A stretch of DNA of 64,000 nt from Cordia subcordata (Eukaryota > Streptophyta > Magnoliopsida > Boraginales > Cordiaceae), in NCBI GenBank assembly GCA_028554755.1, contig JAPTOF010000002.1:9349001-9413000 (forward strand), in the 5' to 3' direction. Every line of letters begins with the position of its first letter. The first letter of the stretch is position 1. Of this stretch, positions 1 through 11,696 are shown one piece after another. Both the position numbers and the translations under genes were made by a program. The notes under the pieces were generated by a model. The model made no database searches. It worked only from the letters and a program-made list of their open reading frames with translations, and was not told the DNA's origin.

Positions 1-13
1 ATTAGATTGAAAT

Positions 14-118
14 TAGGGGTAATTCAAGTGGTTAAGATTACTTCCTATATATTAAGTCCTAGGCTCATATGCCGTGGAGCTAGAGGTTTGTAATTTTTTT
101 AAGGAAAAAAAAAAAAAA
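14..118 (+). repeat. SINE-like repeat, copy 1
   Basis: A short segment has a tRNA-like A-box region (TTCAAGTGGTTAAG), a degenerate B-box (GGCTCATATGCC) and a run of A residues ending near 116. A diverged copy lies at 21790-21890, where the B-box reads GGTTCATATC. Box order and A-rich tail suggest a tRNA-derived SINE, but the boxes are imperfect and I see no clear target-site duplication. It lies in the block that is duplicated at 21.8 kb. Confidence 0.4.
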
Positions 119-266
119 GCATTACATCGAAAAGTTCTCCCAAAAGTCATCTTGATTCGGAGCTACCAATGTTTTGTTTGTTGTTACCCGCCAGATTACG
201 TGCCACTAAAGGAAAATTCTTCAATGGTGGTATTCATGAGAAGCTTCAGTTTCTTCTAGTCGTTTG

Positions 267-333
267 AACTTTTCTTGATGCTGCTAGAACTTTTTTTGAT
301 GCTGCTTATTCTGGTAACTTGAACTACTTGAGA
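267..333 (+). pseudogene. Exon-2 relic of the ankyrin-TPR family
   Basis: The bases before 333 read as ...TFFDAAYSGNLNYLR and are followed by GTATGCC, the same 5' splice context as exon 2 of the intact gene (TFLKAAQSGDLVLLK, then GTATGCC). A 21-base piece of the exon is duplicated in tandem (starting at 266 and 287). About 100 bases after it resemble intron 2 of the intact gene. No exon 3 follows, because a copia fragment takes over. It is the remains of a + strand family copy; a shorter version sits near 22070. Confidence 0.6.
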
Positions 334-639
334 GTATGCCTAATATCTTGATACCTGATTTTTCATTTTCCTATTGCTCTTTGATTCTTTTTAAATGATT
401 TAGATCTTAAAAACTAATTAACTAATAAAAATGTGGCTTAGAATCTTATACGTTGAACTTGAAAATTTTCATTTTCTCAACCCGTTGTCATGTGTGACCC
501 GATGAGAATAGGGTGAGACAACATGATCATGCAGCATGTGATAGCAGATGGACCACATGTGGATAGATGCACGATGAACAAGACTTGAGTAAGACCCAAC
601 CTAATATCATATTATCATTAAGATTGTTAAAAATCAAAA

Positions 640-1245
640 AAGGCAAATCTTATCACTGTATCTAGATCATCAACAGAGACAGAGTACAGCTCAATAGCCA
701 CCAATGCAACTTAAGAGGCTTTCCTATATTCTTGCAGAATTGACTATTCCCAATCAGTGTCCTACGCATCTGGTGTGATAATGTGTCAGCTATGACCCTT
801 GCAATTAGTGGTATCCAGCATATTAAGACTAAACATATTGATCTGGATCGCCACTTTATCGGGGAGCAAATTCTAGCTCATCAGCTTAAGCCAAGGCATT
901 GCCAATCTCTATTTATCAGTATCTGATCTCCAAGCTTCCTCTAGCTCAATCAGACTGAGAGGAGCTGATAAAGAAAAGCGAGTCATAGCAATTATAAGCT
1001 TGGGGATCAAGTCAAAGTCGAGCAGTTGCAGTCATTAGTTGAGCTAGGTTAGGCAGTTAGCTAAGTGCTGTTTAGTTGGTTGGTTAATGAACCTGCTAAG
1101 CTAAGCTGGCAATCGAGTTAGTAACTAACTCTTTACTATAAAGAGCCTAATCAGCCTATTCATGTATTGTAATCATTTGAGCTGAAATCAGTGATGATAA
1201 AGAATGTTTTCTCTCAAATTGTTCTCATTGTTTGGCACAGACTGG
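640..1245 (+). mobile_element. Ty1/copia 3' end: RNase H remnant plus LTR-like tail
   Basis: Bases 660-930 encode a broken copia RNase H tail. The SRSST..EY and W-C-D-N-(V/M)-S-A type motifs and a TKHIDL motif are recognisable but interrupted by stops. A purine-rich stretch follows near 950, then about 290 bases with LTR character, including CCTAATCAGCCTATTCATG and a GATAAAG context. Integrase and the rest of the reverse transcriptase are absent. The same fragment occurs at 22430-25198, so it was duplicated with the surrounding block. The exact LTR ends are not resolved. Confidence 0.7.
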
Positions 1246-2163
1246 ATCTTCTCATAATCTCATTGTATTATAAATAAAATCCTACTATAAACTGCCGACA
1301 TCATCTTATTGATGTTGTATTAACAATTTACAACTGTTGAATCTCACGTAATGGAGTAACATAATAGGCAAATCCATTCTTCAGATGATTCAGGTTCCAA
1401 AAATGGTATAACGGATTATGAATAAGCAAATCCAATTTTTCGTAAATGTCTCTGATATTTAGTTGTTGACATTATTTTGTGGCGGAATAATTAATGAATG
1501 GATCGCTTGGTAACTATTTTTTTTTCGATCACTTGGTACCTTGGTTTTAAGAAGAGAGAGACAGAGACAGAGATAGAGAGAGTAGGTTATCTATTTGAAT
1601 ATCACGCCACATAGGTGCTTGGAAATTATGTTTCTCTGTAACACAAATATTTTTAAGAACTTTTCCAAATAACTAAATATCAGAGAAATTACAAAAGAAA
1701 AAGAAAAAGAAAATCTGAAATGTTACAGAAATGCAACGTCTCATATATTCTCCAGGCTATGCAGAAAACTTCATTCAAAATAGTGGTCCTAAGCTCTCTC
1801 ATATGTTCTCAATTATGTTCCTTGTCATACTTGATAGACAGTGAAGACTAGAAGTAGCCTGATTAATCTTGGGTTGAAGCTTACAAAAGGGTTGGTTCAT
1901 ATTTAGTAATGTACATTAACTCAATCACTTTACTTCCAGTTTTCTTGTAAACCAGAATAATACATTAAGCACAGCAAATGCACACTACTAAAAAATATAT
2001 ATAATATCATTCATGAACAAGATTAGTTTTTGTAAACAACCAAAACGCGAGAAACTTGAATGACAACCAAAAGTAGAAGTCTATGCGTGATTCGGTTCTG
2101 GTGAAGGTGTCAAACAAAGGAGAACACGACATGAACAATTATGACAGCGCCATGAAAGCATTG
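1246..2163. repeat. 3' flank shared by the four - strand copies (block A)
   Basis: There is no gene here. This sequence recurs downstream of copies C (25199-25991), D (37125-38365) and E (46060-47083). Shared landmarks are a TTGTGGCGGAATAATTAAT motif, a CCAGTTTTCTTGTAAACCAG motif and a CATTCATGAACAAGA motif. The repetition shows that the duplicated unit extended about 0.8-1.3 kb past the stop codon. The conserved part probably includes the 3' UTR and polyadenylation region of the ancestral gene. Confidence 0.75.
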
Positions 2164-2954
2164 CTATATGCTCGTAGCAGCAATTTGAGCTTCCACAGCC
2201 TCCCTGTTACAGTAGCCATGAAAGTTGTTTCATAAGCTCCCTTGTCAGAAAACAAGAAGGATCCAATACAAAACATCCACAAATACTTCCAGATATATCT
2301 AAGGGTTCCATACCTCAATGCCTTTTGAATTTCCTGGCTGTTTGGATCCAGCTTCAAAGAACGAGAAAATGTTGTGGCTGCATTGCGATAATTCTGCATG
2401 CACAATGGTGTAAGTTACTATAATATAATTAGAAGCCCATCTTCAGCTAGAAAAAGAATTGCATACTTTCAGTAGCTTCCATGCTGCCCCTTCCTGGTAG
2501 CGTGCCTTTGGCCATTCAGGCCTCAAGCTAACACAAGCCTGAGCATCAGATAAAGCAAAGCGCAAACTTCTATTACACCACATTGTTGCATCAGATGGAA
2601 CTGCCGTGATTGCATACACATCAAGCAAAATATCCGAACCGATGGAAATATTAAGTTAGAGAACATGGATAAATGTAATAAGTATCCTGAACAGTTATTC
2701 ATGTGTAATAGATTGAATCGTTTAAGATGTTATTTTACATTGTTAATCGTCAAGAAAGAGAAATCATGGAACTGAACAAGGTACATCAAAAACAGCAACT
2801 GTAAACTAAGTGAAAAGGTGATTTAGATTTTAAACCAAAATAAGTTTTGCACTGTGTGCATCAAAGAGTGGACAAAAATCCAGCATAATTGTTTAAAAAT
2901 GACCATAATAACTTGCAAACAACATTCTTGGACCACCAAGAAAGAAGCAACAAC

Positions 2955-3272
2955 TACTTAGAGAGAAAAATTCATAGAATCTCTTAAGTGTTTGTATTTC
3001 TTCCAATTTTTATATATATTAGTGTGAGAGTAAGTTTCTCCTATTACAAGAGAGAGTAAAATATTTCTCTCCTTATCTTAGAGAAGGTTATAAAATACTT
3101 TTACACATAGTAAAATTCTCCTTACTTGCCCGTGATTTTTTCTTCAATTTATTTGGGGTTCTATATATAAAATTTTAGTGTCTCAATTGTTCATTTTCTT
3201 ATTTCCTACTTTAGCTGTGCTATCCTGCTTCAACGACTCTATAATTCCGCTGTGCCACACCCCACCAGTAGA
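2955..3272 (+). mobile_element. Copia LTR fragment in place of copy A's first TPR exon
   Basis: Copies C, D and E carry the first TPR exon at the matching position; copy A instead has about 300 bases with plant copia U5 character. Marks are repeated CTCTC/GAGAG stretches, a CTTGCCCGTG motif, TTCAATTTATTTGGGG and GTGTCTCAATTGTTCATTTT. Family homology resumes at about 3275 (GCACTAATGCAACAC). It could be a solo or truncated LTR. No target-site duplication was recognised, so the exon may have been lost separately. Confidence 0.45.
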
Positions 3273-3974
3273 ACCATGCACTAATGCAACACAACCTTTT
3301 ATATGTATATTCATATCACAAAAGATACATAGTCATAGTATTTCTCTTGAATGCATCTTCGCCTTAAGAGAAAGAGATCGTTACTAATCACATTAGGCAA
3401 TGTGCGGAGAGAACAAATGTGGAGAAGAAATATTTGAGATTAGACCACAAAAAATTAATTAAGGTGAAATAAACAACTACTATGCCTAAAAAGACTATGG
3501 CTTTAGGATAAAGGAAACAATCTCCACCTTGCTATTAACAAAGACACTGAAAACAATTGCTAGAAGCTACCAAAATAAACTCATAAATACATCCATTAAG
3601 GCAGAGTGAGTCACGGCAAAACCAGGCGCATTCAGAAAGAGTGAATCAACTGTGAAGCAGGTTTAGCGAACCAAGGAGTGGACGAATAGAAGTTGCAGAA
3701 CTATTATAGAATCAGAATTACCATTAATGTGATGTGCCTAAAAATTTGTGTCAAAAACAAAAAACAAATGAGAAAAGTTCTCAGAAATTAGGACAATTTA
3801 AAGTAGACAACATTCCACAAAAAGGAGGGTGCTAATATACCAGAAAACTTTTGAGAATATTTGCAAAAACTTGAGTGCAAATGAGGAAGAAAATTGTTTC
3901 TAAGGGTAAACCTATTTAGTATTTCAATAAACTAAAATAGATAACAGCTATTATCTCCTATTCCCTATGTTTCT

Positions 3975-3980
<6 letters not shown>

Positions 3981-4021
<41 letters not shown>
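3981..4021. repeat. (CT)n microsatellite
   Basis: About 20 uninterrupted CT dinucleotides lie in copy A's intron just downstream of exon 8 (in gene orientation). It is a plain microsatellite. Confidence 0.95.
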
Positions 4022-4022
<1 letters not shown>

Positions 4023-6453
4023 CCCCTTAGCACTTGCTTCTCAGTAGATGCACAGAGAAATGTATTGTATGAAGTGAAGTGTTTAAGCCAATACCGTTTC
4101 CTGAGCTTTTTGAGAGATTGTATATTTCATTAAACTGCTAATTCTCCAATCTGGAATCGGCAGAACTGGTGAAGTGACTGGAAACAAAACCAATAATGCC
4201 TCGAGATGTCCTAAGAATGCAACTTTCTCCAATGGAGTCATTCTGTTATGTGATTCACAAACATATAGTTGAGCGTTTCTAAGCAGACTCATAAACACAA
4301 ATAGGTAAGCAAACGGAAAAGTTCCTTTGCATCACAAATTAGATTACTATTATTCTATGCTAACAAAGAGATGGAGAACACTTCACTTTAAATAGAAATG
4401 AAAATAGAAAGAAGCAGATTTTAAACAGGAACCAAGCAGATTGTGTTGATTTTACTGGATGAAGTATCAACATGACTTAAAATTATAGCCTCGAGTAACA
4501 CAATACTAACATGACCTGCTGCTCTCTCCTTCCCTCTTGTCTCTTTCAACATTTGTTTCAAAGAACAAGCAATATCATATGACTGAATCAAACTCGGAGC
4601 CAAGTTAAGGGAAATAGAATAACTAAGAAAAGGAAATATAGGTTAACTTGATGATATAGCTAAAAAACATGACCATCAGAAACTCACAGAGCCCAAAACA
4701 TTTGGATTTGCCCCAGCCTTTAATAGATACATAATAATTTCAACTCTTTCCTTTGCAACAGCAGAGTGAAGAGGTGTTACACCATTGACATCTTTAACAT
4801 TTGGATCAGCTCCAGCCTCAATGAGAAAACAAGAACATGAAAAATTAGGCAGAAAACAGTAAAATAGGGCTGCTACCATTGATAAAATTAGTACATGTAT
4901 TCCCCTGACTCAAAATAAAAGTTTGGCCTACAATTCTTGATAGCTTTTCTTTTTTTTTTTTTTGGGGTAATTCATCCTTAATAGCTTTTATAATGCTATA
5001 CTGGAACATTAAGTTAAATGTCGTGAATTGCAACATATTCTATTGATTGTGGATTTTCAAACCGGATGTCCTTGAATAAGCTATATTACAAAAGAATGTT
5101 ATTTGATCCAAATTAAAAAATTCTATTAATAGGAAGCATTAAAGAATAAAACAACAAATGATAATTGAACATTTTAGTGTTCAACAAAAAACATGATACC
5201 TTAACCTGAAGATTTGTGCATGCAAGTGAAACCTTGCTTGATGCTATAACTGGACTGCTTGAACAATTAACTGGATTAGGCTGTATGAGGATCAATGAAA
5301 TTGCCATTAAATAATTTAATTTTTCTTGATATTTTTCAATATTGAGAAGTACAAGTTCATAAAAGCATATGTAATATTACATTTGAAATCTTCTAAAAGT
5401 AGTGAATGAAGTTAAAGCTACGCTATTGTAACGATAAATTTACAAATAGATTGCCAAAACAAGGAAACAACTCAAGGTATTCAAATTATATCCATTTTCA
5501 CTCACATTTCCATTGTTTTGCAATAACATTTCAACAGCTTATCTACTCCCCATATATGGGGCCCATGTTAATGGGGTCACAACCCAGCAGAATTGAGTTC
5601 AACATCAGCACCTCTGGAAAAAAATAGTTGCAGAAAATCATTTCCTCCTAGAATCATTAAAAATTCCCAAAAACTATAAGAACCAGTATATTAGTCCATA
5701 TCAAAACAAATTTCATCCATTATTTAGTTCTAGAAAAAGCAAAACCTTTAATTGTCTAAACAATGAGTACTCTCATGAGATCATGTTGGATGCTCATTTT
5801 GGAGCAAAGCAGACACTTCAAATCTGCAGACGAAATGTAAGAGAAGTGGACAGAAAGCATCAAATGTAACACTGATACTAATCGCCAATGATGCCGGGCA
5901 TGAATCTTCAAGAAGAAGGAATCTGTAGCAGCTAATTGAAATGGACTAAACACTCACTAGCGTGGATATAGAACAGTAAAACAAAAACAAATTTGCAGCG
6001 ATGACGATAACAGTAATTACATTGTAAAATCATTGCAGATTCAAAGAAAGAGCCTGAGAAATTGGTATAAAGAAGAGAGAGAGAACTCTCGTTAGCTTGA
6101 ATGTTTCTCAACAATATTACTACAAGTCAGCAGCATTAACAGACCCGGCGCAGCTGCATAATGCAAGGGTGTAAACCCCATGTTATCAGTTTTGGCAAGA
6201 CTCGCTCCATTATCCACGAGATGTAATGCTGTTTGGAGACACTGCATGCTAGTTGCATAAAACAGAGGAGTTTGACCTACAAAACAGTGTCATTAGAATG
6301 ACTCCATCTATTAGTCATTTTCTATTCTTCAAAAATCTTACTATAATAAGATATATGAATATAACAAAGTATAGTTCCCCTTCTTAACTGGTTCAAATTT
6401 GGAACCGGAAGAAATATAGCCACACCCACAAAAGATGACCATTAAATGGAAAA

Positions 6454-6750
6454 GGGTTAATGGAACAAATAGCACCCTATATTTACCGTAGTGACACTCA
6501 AATCTATCTTGCAAAAAGAACATTTTAAACCCTCTATCTTCCATTCCTTCAACGTCCTTGGTTCTAAGACCCATTATCGTTAGAAATTTGACGTTTTATC
6601 ACTGACCAAAACAAAACCATGCACAATTCACTTTTTTTTTTTTTTTAAACAGAAATGGATGAGCTAACGGTGTTACGGGAATGAAAGATAGGGTTTTAAA
6701 ATGGTCATTTTGGAAGATAAGAATAGGGGACTATTTTGTGTCATTAACCC
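6454..6750. mobile_element. MITE in copy A intron 3
   Basis: The ends are inverted repeats: GGGTTAATGGAACAAATAG at the left, and the right end read in reverse as GGGTTAATGACACAAAATAG. Imperfect similarity runs inward for roughly 85 bases (both arms contain a CATTTTAAA(A)CCCT motif). Flanks ATGGAAAA and ATTGAAAA match at 7 of 8 positions, a possible hAT- or Mutator-type target duplication. No coding capacity. Introns 3 of B, D and E lack it, so it arrived after the copies separated. Confidence 0.6.
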
Positions 6751-7390
6751 ATTGAAAAATATCAACAATGAAATCTGATCATGAGGATCAAAATTATGGA
6801 ATAACAATAACGATAACAACCGCAATACTAATAATAATGGTCTAAGAGGTATGGCGTACCAAATTCATCTTGCACGACAACACCAAACTTCAATTGCTTA
6901 ATCAAGTACTTGCAGATATGAATGTGTGTGCTGCACTGCTGCTCCAGCAGCAACGTGCAGTGCGGTGGAGCCATCGTTGTCCTTAATATTAGCAAAAGTT
7001 CCTTCACCGCCATCATCAAGCTTTGCCTTCAATTCTGACGCAAAAATGAAAAACGAGAAACTATTGAACTTTTAGATATGGCTATAGAACAAAACATGAA
7101 TTACTTAAAAAGAATAAAGAGACAAAAAACAAAAAAAAAATCGAAATCAAGAAAGATATGAGGCCTACTCTTGCGAAGTTTAAGATTCCAGAACGAGCAG
7201 CATTGAGAAAAGTTGCACATTTATCTGCAAATAGAGCAGTAGGAAATTAACATGCATGCATGGATGCACATAAGCAAAATGTTCGGCAGACCAAAATATC
7301 AAGAACCCAGAAATGGAACTTTCACAGACCTCAAGATGAAGAAGCCATAGCTTTTCAGTCCAATGAATGCCTTCGAAGGTTTTTGGCATA

Positions 7391-7400
7391 GCTTATATGA
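7391..7400 (-). promoter_or_regulatory. TATA box of copy A
   Basis: The - strand reads TCATATAAGC about 45 bases upstream of the copy A start codon. The CATATAAGCTA/TATATAAGCTA context recurs upstream of copies D, E and fragment G, marking an ancestral core promoter. No other element could be assigned. Confidence 0.55.
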
Positions 7401-7688
7401 AAACGCCTGCGAAGAACATTGGGAACTGAAACGACAAAAGCCAGACCAGGTTCTCTTGCCTGTGTAATCATCACGACGTCTTTTCATTTACCCATAACAC
7501 GGAAAAGAAAATTAAATGAAGTATAAAGTCTGATTGGCTCTACTTATTTTATTGCTCACAAGTACCTTAAAAAAAATCATTCACATATTTTTTACTATTT
7601 TTAATTTATAAGTTCCAAATAAACTTAGCCATACATGCTCTAAATAAAAGAGCCGGAGATTGAAAATGATTCTACAATACATTGAATT

Positions 7689-8455
7689 GGGGGTGTTCAT
7701 AGTGGAATTCCTGCTCCAATCAACAATTTTTTTTTCTCAAAATTCTTTTTGAGAAGGGATTTTGTTTTGTTTCTAGCTCCAATTACCAATAGAAATGCTA
7801 TTTGGGAAGTGCAGAATGGGAAAATAATTATCGAGGATTGGAGAATCCCCAAATTTTTTTAAGAAAAGGTTCAAAATTAATTTTACTACTAACACGCCAG
7901 TTTTTTACTTTCTCAAGTTTTAATTATCAGTTAATTCTATTATTAAGTACTAACATGCAATAGACAAGAATGATCATCATCAGCAAAATAATTCTAAGCC
8001 TACACTTCGAAATATAAATAAAAATATAGATTCAGATCTCATGAAGGCTGAAGGTAAGGTGCGAAAAAGGCAAGGGGCATGATTTGTGAAACTGCCTAAA
8101 CTCTAAATCCCTAATTTAGAATATATATTTATATAAGAAAAAGGCTAAAAAAAATTAAGATATACTGTATTAATATATTATAACATATATGAGATATATA
8201 GACACATTATAACTTATATATTATATTATACATACATAGATGTGTGTGTATATATATATATATATATATAATATTTTTGAAATATAAAAAATTTTGGATT
8301 TCAAGTTTTCCCTAAAAGATTTTTATTCCGATCCTCCACCTGTTTTCCCAAAATTTTTCTCCAACCCAACATTTTTTCGGCAATTCCCCAAAAATAATTT
8401 CTCCGTACTCGATTTTGGGTTGAGAATCGGATTTTTCCAATAAGTGCACAACCCT
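7689..8455. mobile_element. Possible non-autonomous hAT-like element
   Basis: The left end (GGGGTGTTCATAGTGGAAT) and the right end read in reverse (AGGGTTGTGCACTTATTGG) resemble each other weakly and fit the AGGGGTGT-type ends of plant hAT elements. The interior is AT-rich with a (TA)n tract near 8250-8270 and no coding sequence. No matching 8-base flanks were seen. It fills the interval just upstream of copy A. Confidence 0.35.
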
Positions 8456-8715
8456 ACGTTGCACCATTGCAACATATTAGGAATTACTTGTAAATGAGAG
8501 GAGTAGCTTATGAGTTTATAAGGTGGACTTTAAGTTTGAAATAAGAAGTGATCATTAATATGATATTAGAGTTGAGTTTTGGTCTAATTTTGTGATCTAC
8601 TTTCATATGTTTATCTCGTTCAAATTCTTTGGTTTTTGGTTGCTCTTGATTCTTGGTTTTTGTTGCGAGTCACATGTGACAGATAATGTTGGAATTGCAT
8701 TAAAAAATAAATCAC

Positions 8716-9222
8716 GATTCGTGATCTAGGTGCCTTGGACTTTCCTAGTGCTCAGTATAAAAGACACGTTGTCCATTCAAGACTTGCTAGTTGATGGTCA
8801 GGCCAAGTTGGTTGATTGAATTGATTTCTAGACCTACTCACATTAAATATGAAAGACATACCACTTGACTACTAGGGGCTCGTTTGGATTGGCTTTTTTT
8901 AAAAGCGTTTTTTTAACAGCTTTTGAAAAACAGCTTTTTTTAAGAAGTTGAAAATTATAGCTTCTAAAAAAAGTTGTATTTGAGCTTTTTTCAGAATTTC
9001 AGCTTTTTTGGAAGCCAAATTAAATAGTTATTGCAAATTTAATGTAACTTTTTCAGGAAAAAAAAAGTACTTTTTCCTTTAAAAAAAAGCCAATCCAAAT
9101 AGGCCATAGATCTTTGATAGCTACTTCTTTTATTAACCAATTATATTTTCAAATGAAACCTAACCATTTTCAAGTAATTTAGGTGGTTTTTGAACTCTTT
9201 TGTGAGGGATGTTATGATTTAC
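8716..9222. repeat. Direct repeat, copy 1 (MITE-filled)
   Basis: This segment is repeated at 9690-9950. Both contain CTAGGTGCCTT, CCTAGTGCTCAGTATAAAA, TTGATGGTCAGGC and CATACCACTTGACTACTAG, and both end GAACTCTTTTGTGAGG. Copy 1 is longer because a 231-base MITE (8876-9106) sits inside it. There is no gene here. Confidence 0.85.
8876..9106. mobile_element. 3-bp-TSD MITE (GGGCTCGTTTGG family), member 1
   Basis: Ends are GGGCTCGTTTGGATTGG and, in reverse from the right, TGGCCTATTTGGATTGG. The element is flanked by TAG on both sides. The empty site is in the second repeat copy near 9848, where ACTACTAG continues directly into ATCTTTG. So TAG was duplicated on insertion. The ends and 3-base duplication suggest a Tourist/PIF-Harbinger type, although that superfamily usually duplicates TWA. 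No transposase is encoded. Confidence 0.8.
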
Positions 9223-10014
9223 ATTTCTCCTATAACTAAAACTTATTCACCATATAAGATCGTGCACCATTTCTTTCATTGGTCAATTATTTTTTAAGAC
9301 AATTTTTTGGAGCTAAAAACTCTTAACACATCACATGGCTAATAGTTTAACAATATGTGTCACGCTCTTGAGCCTAAACCTTAAGCATGTAAGCAAGACT
9401 GGTATTATAGATATAATCAATAATTACTAGGGCCCTCAAATTTACTGGCCACAAAAAGCTAACCCAAGTTATTAGTTTTACTGACATCACCATTTATAAA
9501 CAAGTTATAAATCACCCAACAAATCAATGTCGACACACGAATACAATCATATAGAACCAAGCATTCAACATCAAGTGGTGGCTTTTGCTACACACTTGAT
9601 TTAGCAAAAAAGCACACAACCACAATCACTTAGGACTATATGATGCAAAACTATAAAAGTAGCTCTTATAAGCTCAAGAGGTGCATCTAAAACTCTTGAT
9701 CTAGGTGCCTTCGACTTTCCTAGTGCTCAGTATAAAATACGCGTTGTCCATTCAAGACTTGCTTGTTGATGGTCAGGCTAAATTGGTTGATTGAATTGAT
9801 TTCTAGACCTACTCACATTAAATATGATAGACATACCACTTGACTACTAGATCTTTGATAGCTAATTCTTTTATTAACCAATTAGATTTTCAAATGAAAC
9901 CTAACCATTTTCAAGTAATTTAGGTGGTTTTTGAACTCTTTTGTGAGGTGGTTCCACATCATATAGTTGGCAGGAAAATTAACCACATATATATATGTAT
10001 ATGTATATATATCC
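9223..10014. other. Intergenic; direct repeat copy 2 at 9690-9950
   Basis: No gene. The stretch 9340-9530 (TTGAGCCTAAACCTTAAGC ... AACAAATCAATGTCG) has a diverged relative at 11840-11990, on the far side of the palindrome-rich element. Bases 9690-9950 are the uninterrupted copy of the 8716-9222 repeat. A short TATATG-rich tract precedes the next element. Confidence 0.6.
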
Positions 10015-11696
10015 AAAAGGGTTTCCTAAAATAGTATGTTCGCCAAATGATTTGGCAATTGAATTTTGCCAAATCATTTGGCAACTGTATTCTTGTCAAA
10101 TCATTTGGCATGGGATGATTTTTTAGCTTTATCCTCACTAATGTAGCACCATATAGTATTTTTGCCAAATGATATGGCAACTAATTTTTGTCAAATTATT
10201 TAGTCAGCGATAATTTTTTCCCACTTATTAGCCGCAAACAATTTTTTTAGCACCTAATTATTTGGCACTTGTGAAATTTTTTCACAGTTTTCTATTTGTT
10301 ATGCGCTTTTAATTTTGTTTCTTTTTTGCACACCTATCTATTTACCACCAAAATTGATTTTTTTAATTTTTTAAAGGCACATAAATATTAGGCACCACAT
10401 TATTTGTTTTTGGCAACACGTTGTTATTATTTTCCCTATATTTTGTAGAGATTTCCATTCTTCCAACAAGAGACAAACAAAATTTAATAGAAATTCCGTT
10501 TCTTCTAACTTTCTACCAATTTAGCTTGCTCTATACTTGTCTTCATATATTCCTTACTAAGTGTTTGTGAAATTATCTCATTGATCATACTTGTTTTTTG
10601 TTGTGACTTTTTTTGGCAAAAAATTGTTGTAATTTTTAATTCACACCCCTCTTAAAATTATTTATCAGTTATAACTAATGATAATTACCACTCCAGAGCC
10701 TATTACTTAAAAATAATGACACAAGTTGAAGAATGATTCCAGGGAGTATTTTGGATGATTGCCTAGCAATGTATAGAAAAGACAACTATGTAGAGCTCAG
10801 TATCTTCTCTTTCAGTAGCTTTAAAAACTCACCTTGGTAAACCAGCTTTTTTCACGATTCGCTTATTTGGTGTAGAACCTTATGAATTTGTATGTAACAC
10901 CATTTACTTCAACCTCCATAATTGCAAAATACAAGTCATTTTCATGAGATGTAACAAAATTATTCATCATATAATATTCTTTATGACACAATTTAGTCTC
11001 TGAATAGGTTTATTAAACTATTGATAAACTACTATGCAAAAAGTGCGAAAAAAAATAGTAGTAGTGTATTGTAAAAAAAAGAGTTGGTGCCTAACTATTA
11101 TACGCCTTTAAAAAAAAATCAATTTTGATGCAAAATAGTTAGGTGCTCAAACGAAAAAAAAAAAAAAAAAAGAAATTCATAAGCAACCTAACAATTTGGC
11201 AACTGCAAAAAAAAAAAAAAAAAGAAAGAAAGGAAGGAAAAAAAAAATCCAGATACCAGCACCTAATGGTTAGGTGCTTTTACAAAAATAACGAAAATAA
11301 AAACAATTTTAGTACCAAATGATTAGGCACAAAAAAAAAAAACAAAATCACAAGCTCCTCACGATTAGGCAATTGCGAAAAAAAATTTTAGGTGCCGATG
11401 CCTAATGTTTAATCGCCTTTAAAAAAATGAAAACCAATCAATTTTAGTGTTGCATGGTTAAGCGCAAAAAAGAAAAAACAAAAACAAAGTTGCAAGCTCC
11501 TAATGGTTCGGTGACTGCGGGAGAAGAAAATATTCATAGTCGTCAAATGGTTAGGCGCTAAAAAATTTGTTTATAGCCAACGATTGAGAAAAGAATTATG
11601 TGTCGTGCCACATCAGCAAGAGCAAAGCTAAAAAAATGTTCCGTGCTAAATGATTTGGCAAAACTACTAGTTTGTGAAACCCTTTTCAGCAAATAT
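10015..11696. mobile_element. 1.7-kb inverted-repeat element with palindromic motifs
   Basis: The outer ends form an imperfect inverted repeat of about 43 bases: left AAAAGGGTTTCCTAAAATAG continuing to GCCAAATGATTTGGCA; right, read in reverse, AAAAGGGTTTCACAAACTAG continuing to GCCAAATCATTTAGCA. The interior is loaded with near-palindromic 14-16-base motifs such as GCCAAATCATTTGGCA, GCACCTAATGGTTAGGTGC and CCAAATGATTAGGC. They repeat every 50-90 bases, clustered at 10040-10270 and 11080-11660. No ORF encodes a transposase. Related repeats flank it at 9340 and 11840. I do not recognise the family; a non-autonomous DNA transposon is the simplest reading. Confidence 0.55.

Larger units (their letters stand above)
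2164..7348 (-). pseudogene. Copy A: decayed ankyrin-TPR (TPR10-like) gene
   Basis: Eleven of the 12 exons of the intact copy B can be placed: 7348-7330, 7224-7169, 7034-6860, 6276-6145, 5647-5516, 5280-5200, 4816-4688, 4242-4095, 2613-2467, 2393-2314 and 2203-2164. The ninth, the first TPR exon, is missing and its place holds LTR-like sequence. Lesions seen directly: TGA at codon 6 of exon 1; a 1-base deletion in exon 2; a net 10-base insertion in exon 3; an 8-base deletion with in-frame stops in exon 5; a 5-base deletion at the start of exon 8; and the AG acceptor before the tenth exon changed to AT. Exons 4, 6, 7, 11 and 12 remain open and clearly related (exon 7 includes LLKAGANPN). It lies head to head with copy B, 7.3 kb apart. 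No functional protein is expected. Confidence 0.88.

Noticed and set aside
10030..11690. CRISPR-like array of spaced palindromes
   Set aside because: Repeats are degenerate, spacing is irregular and the context is a plant genome, so a transposon is a far better explanation.
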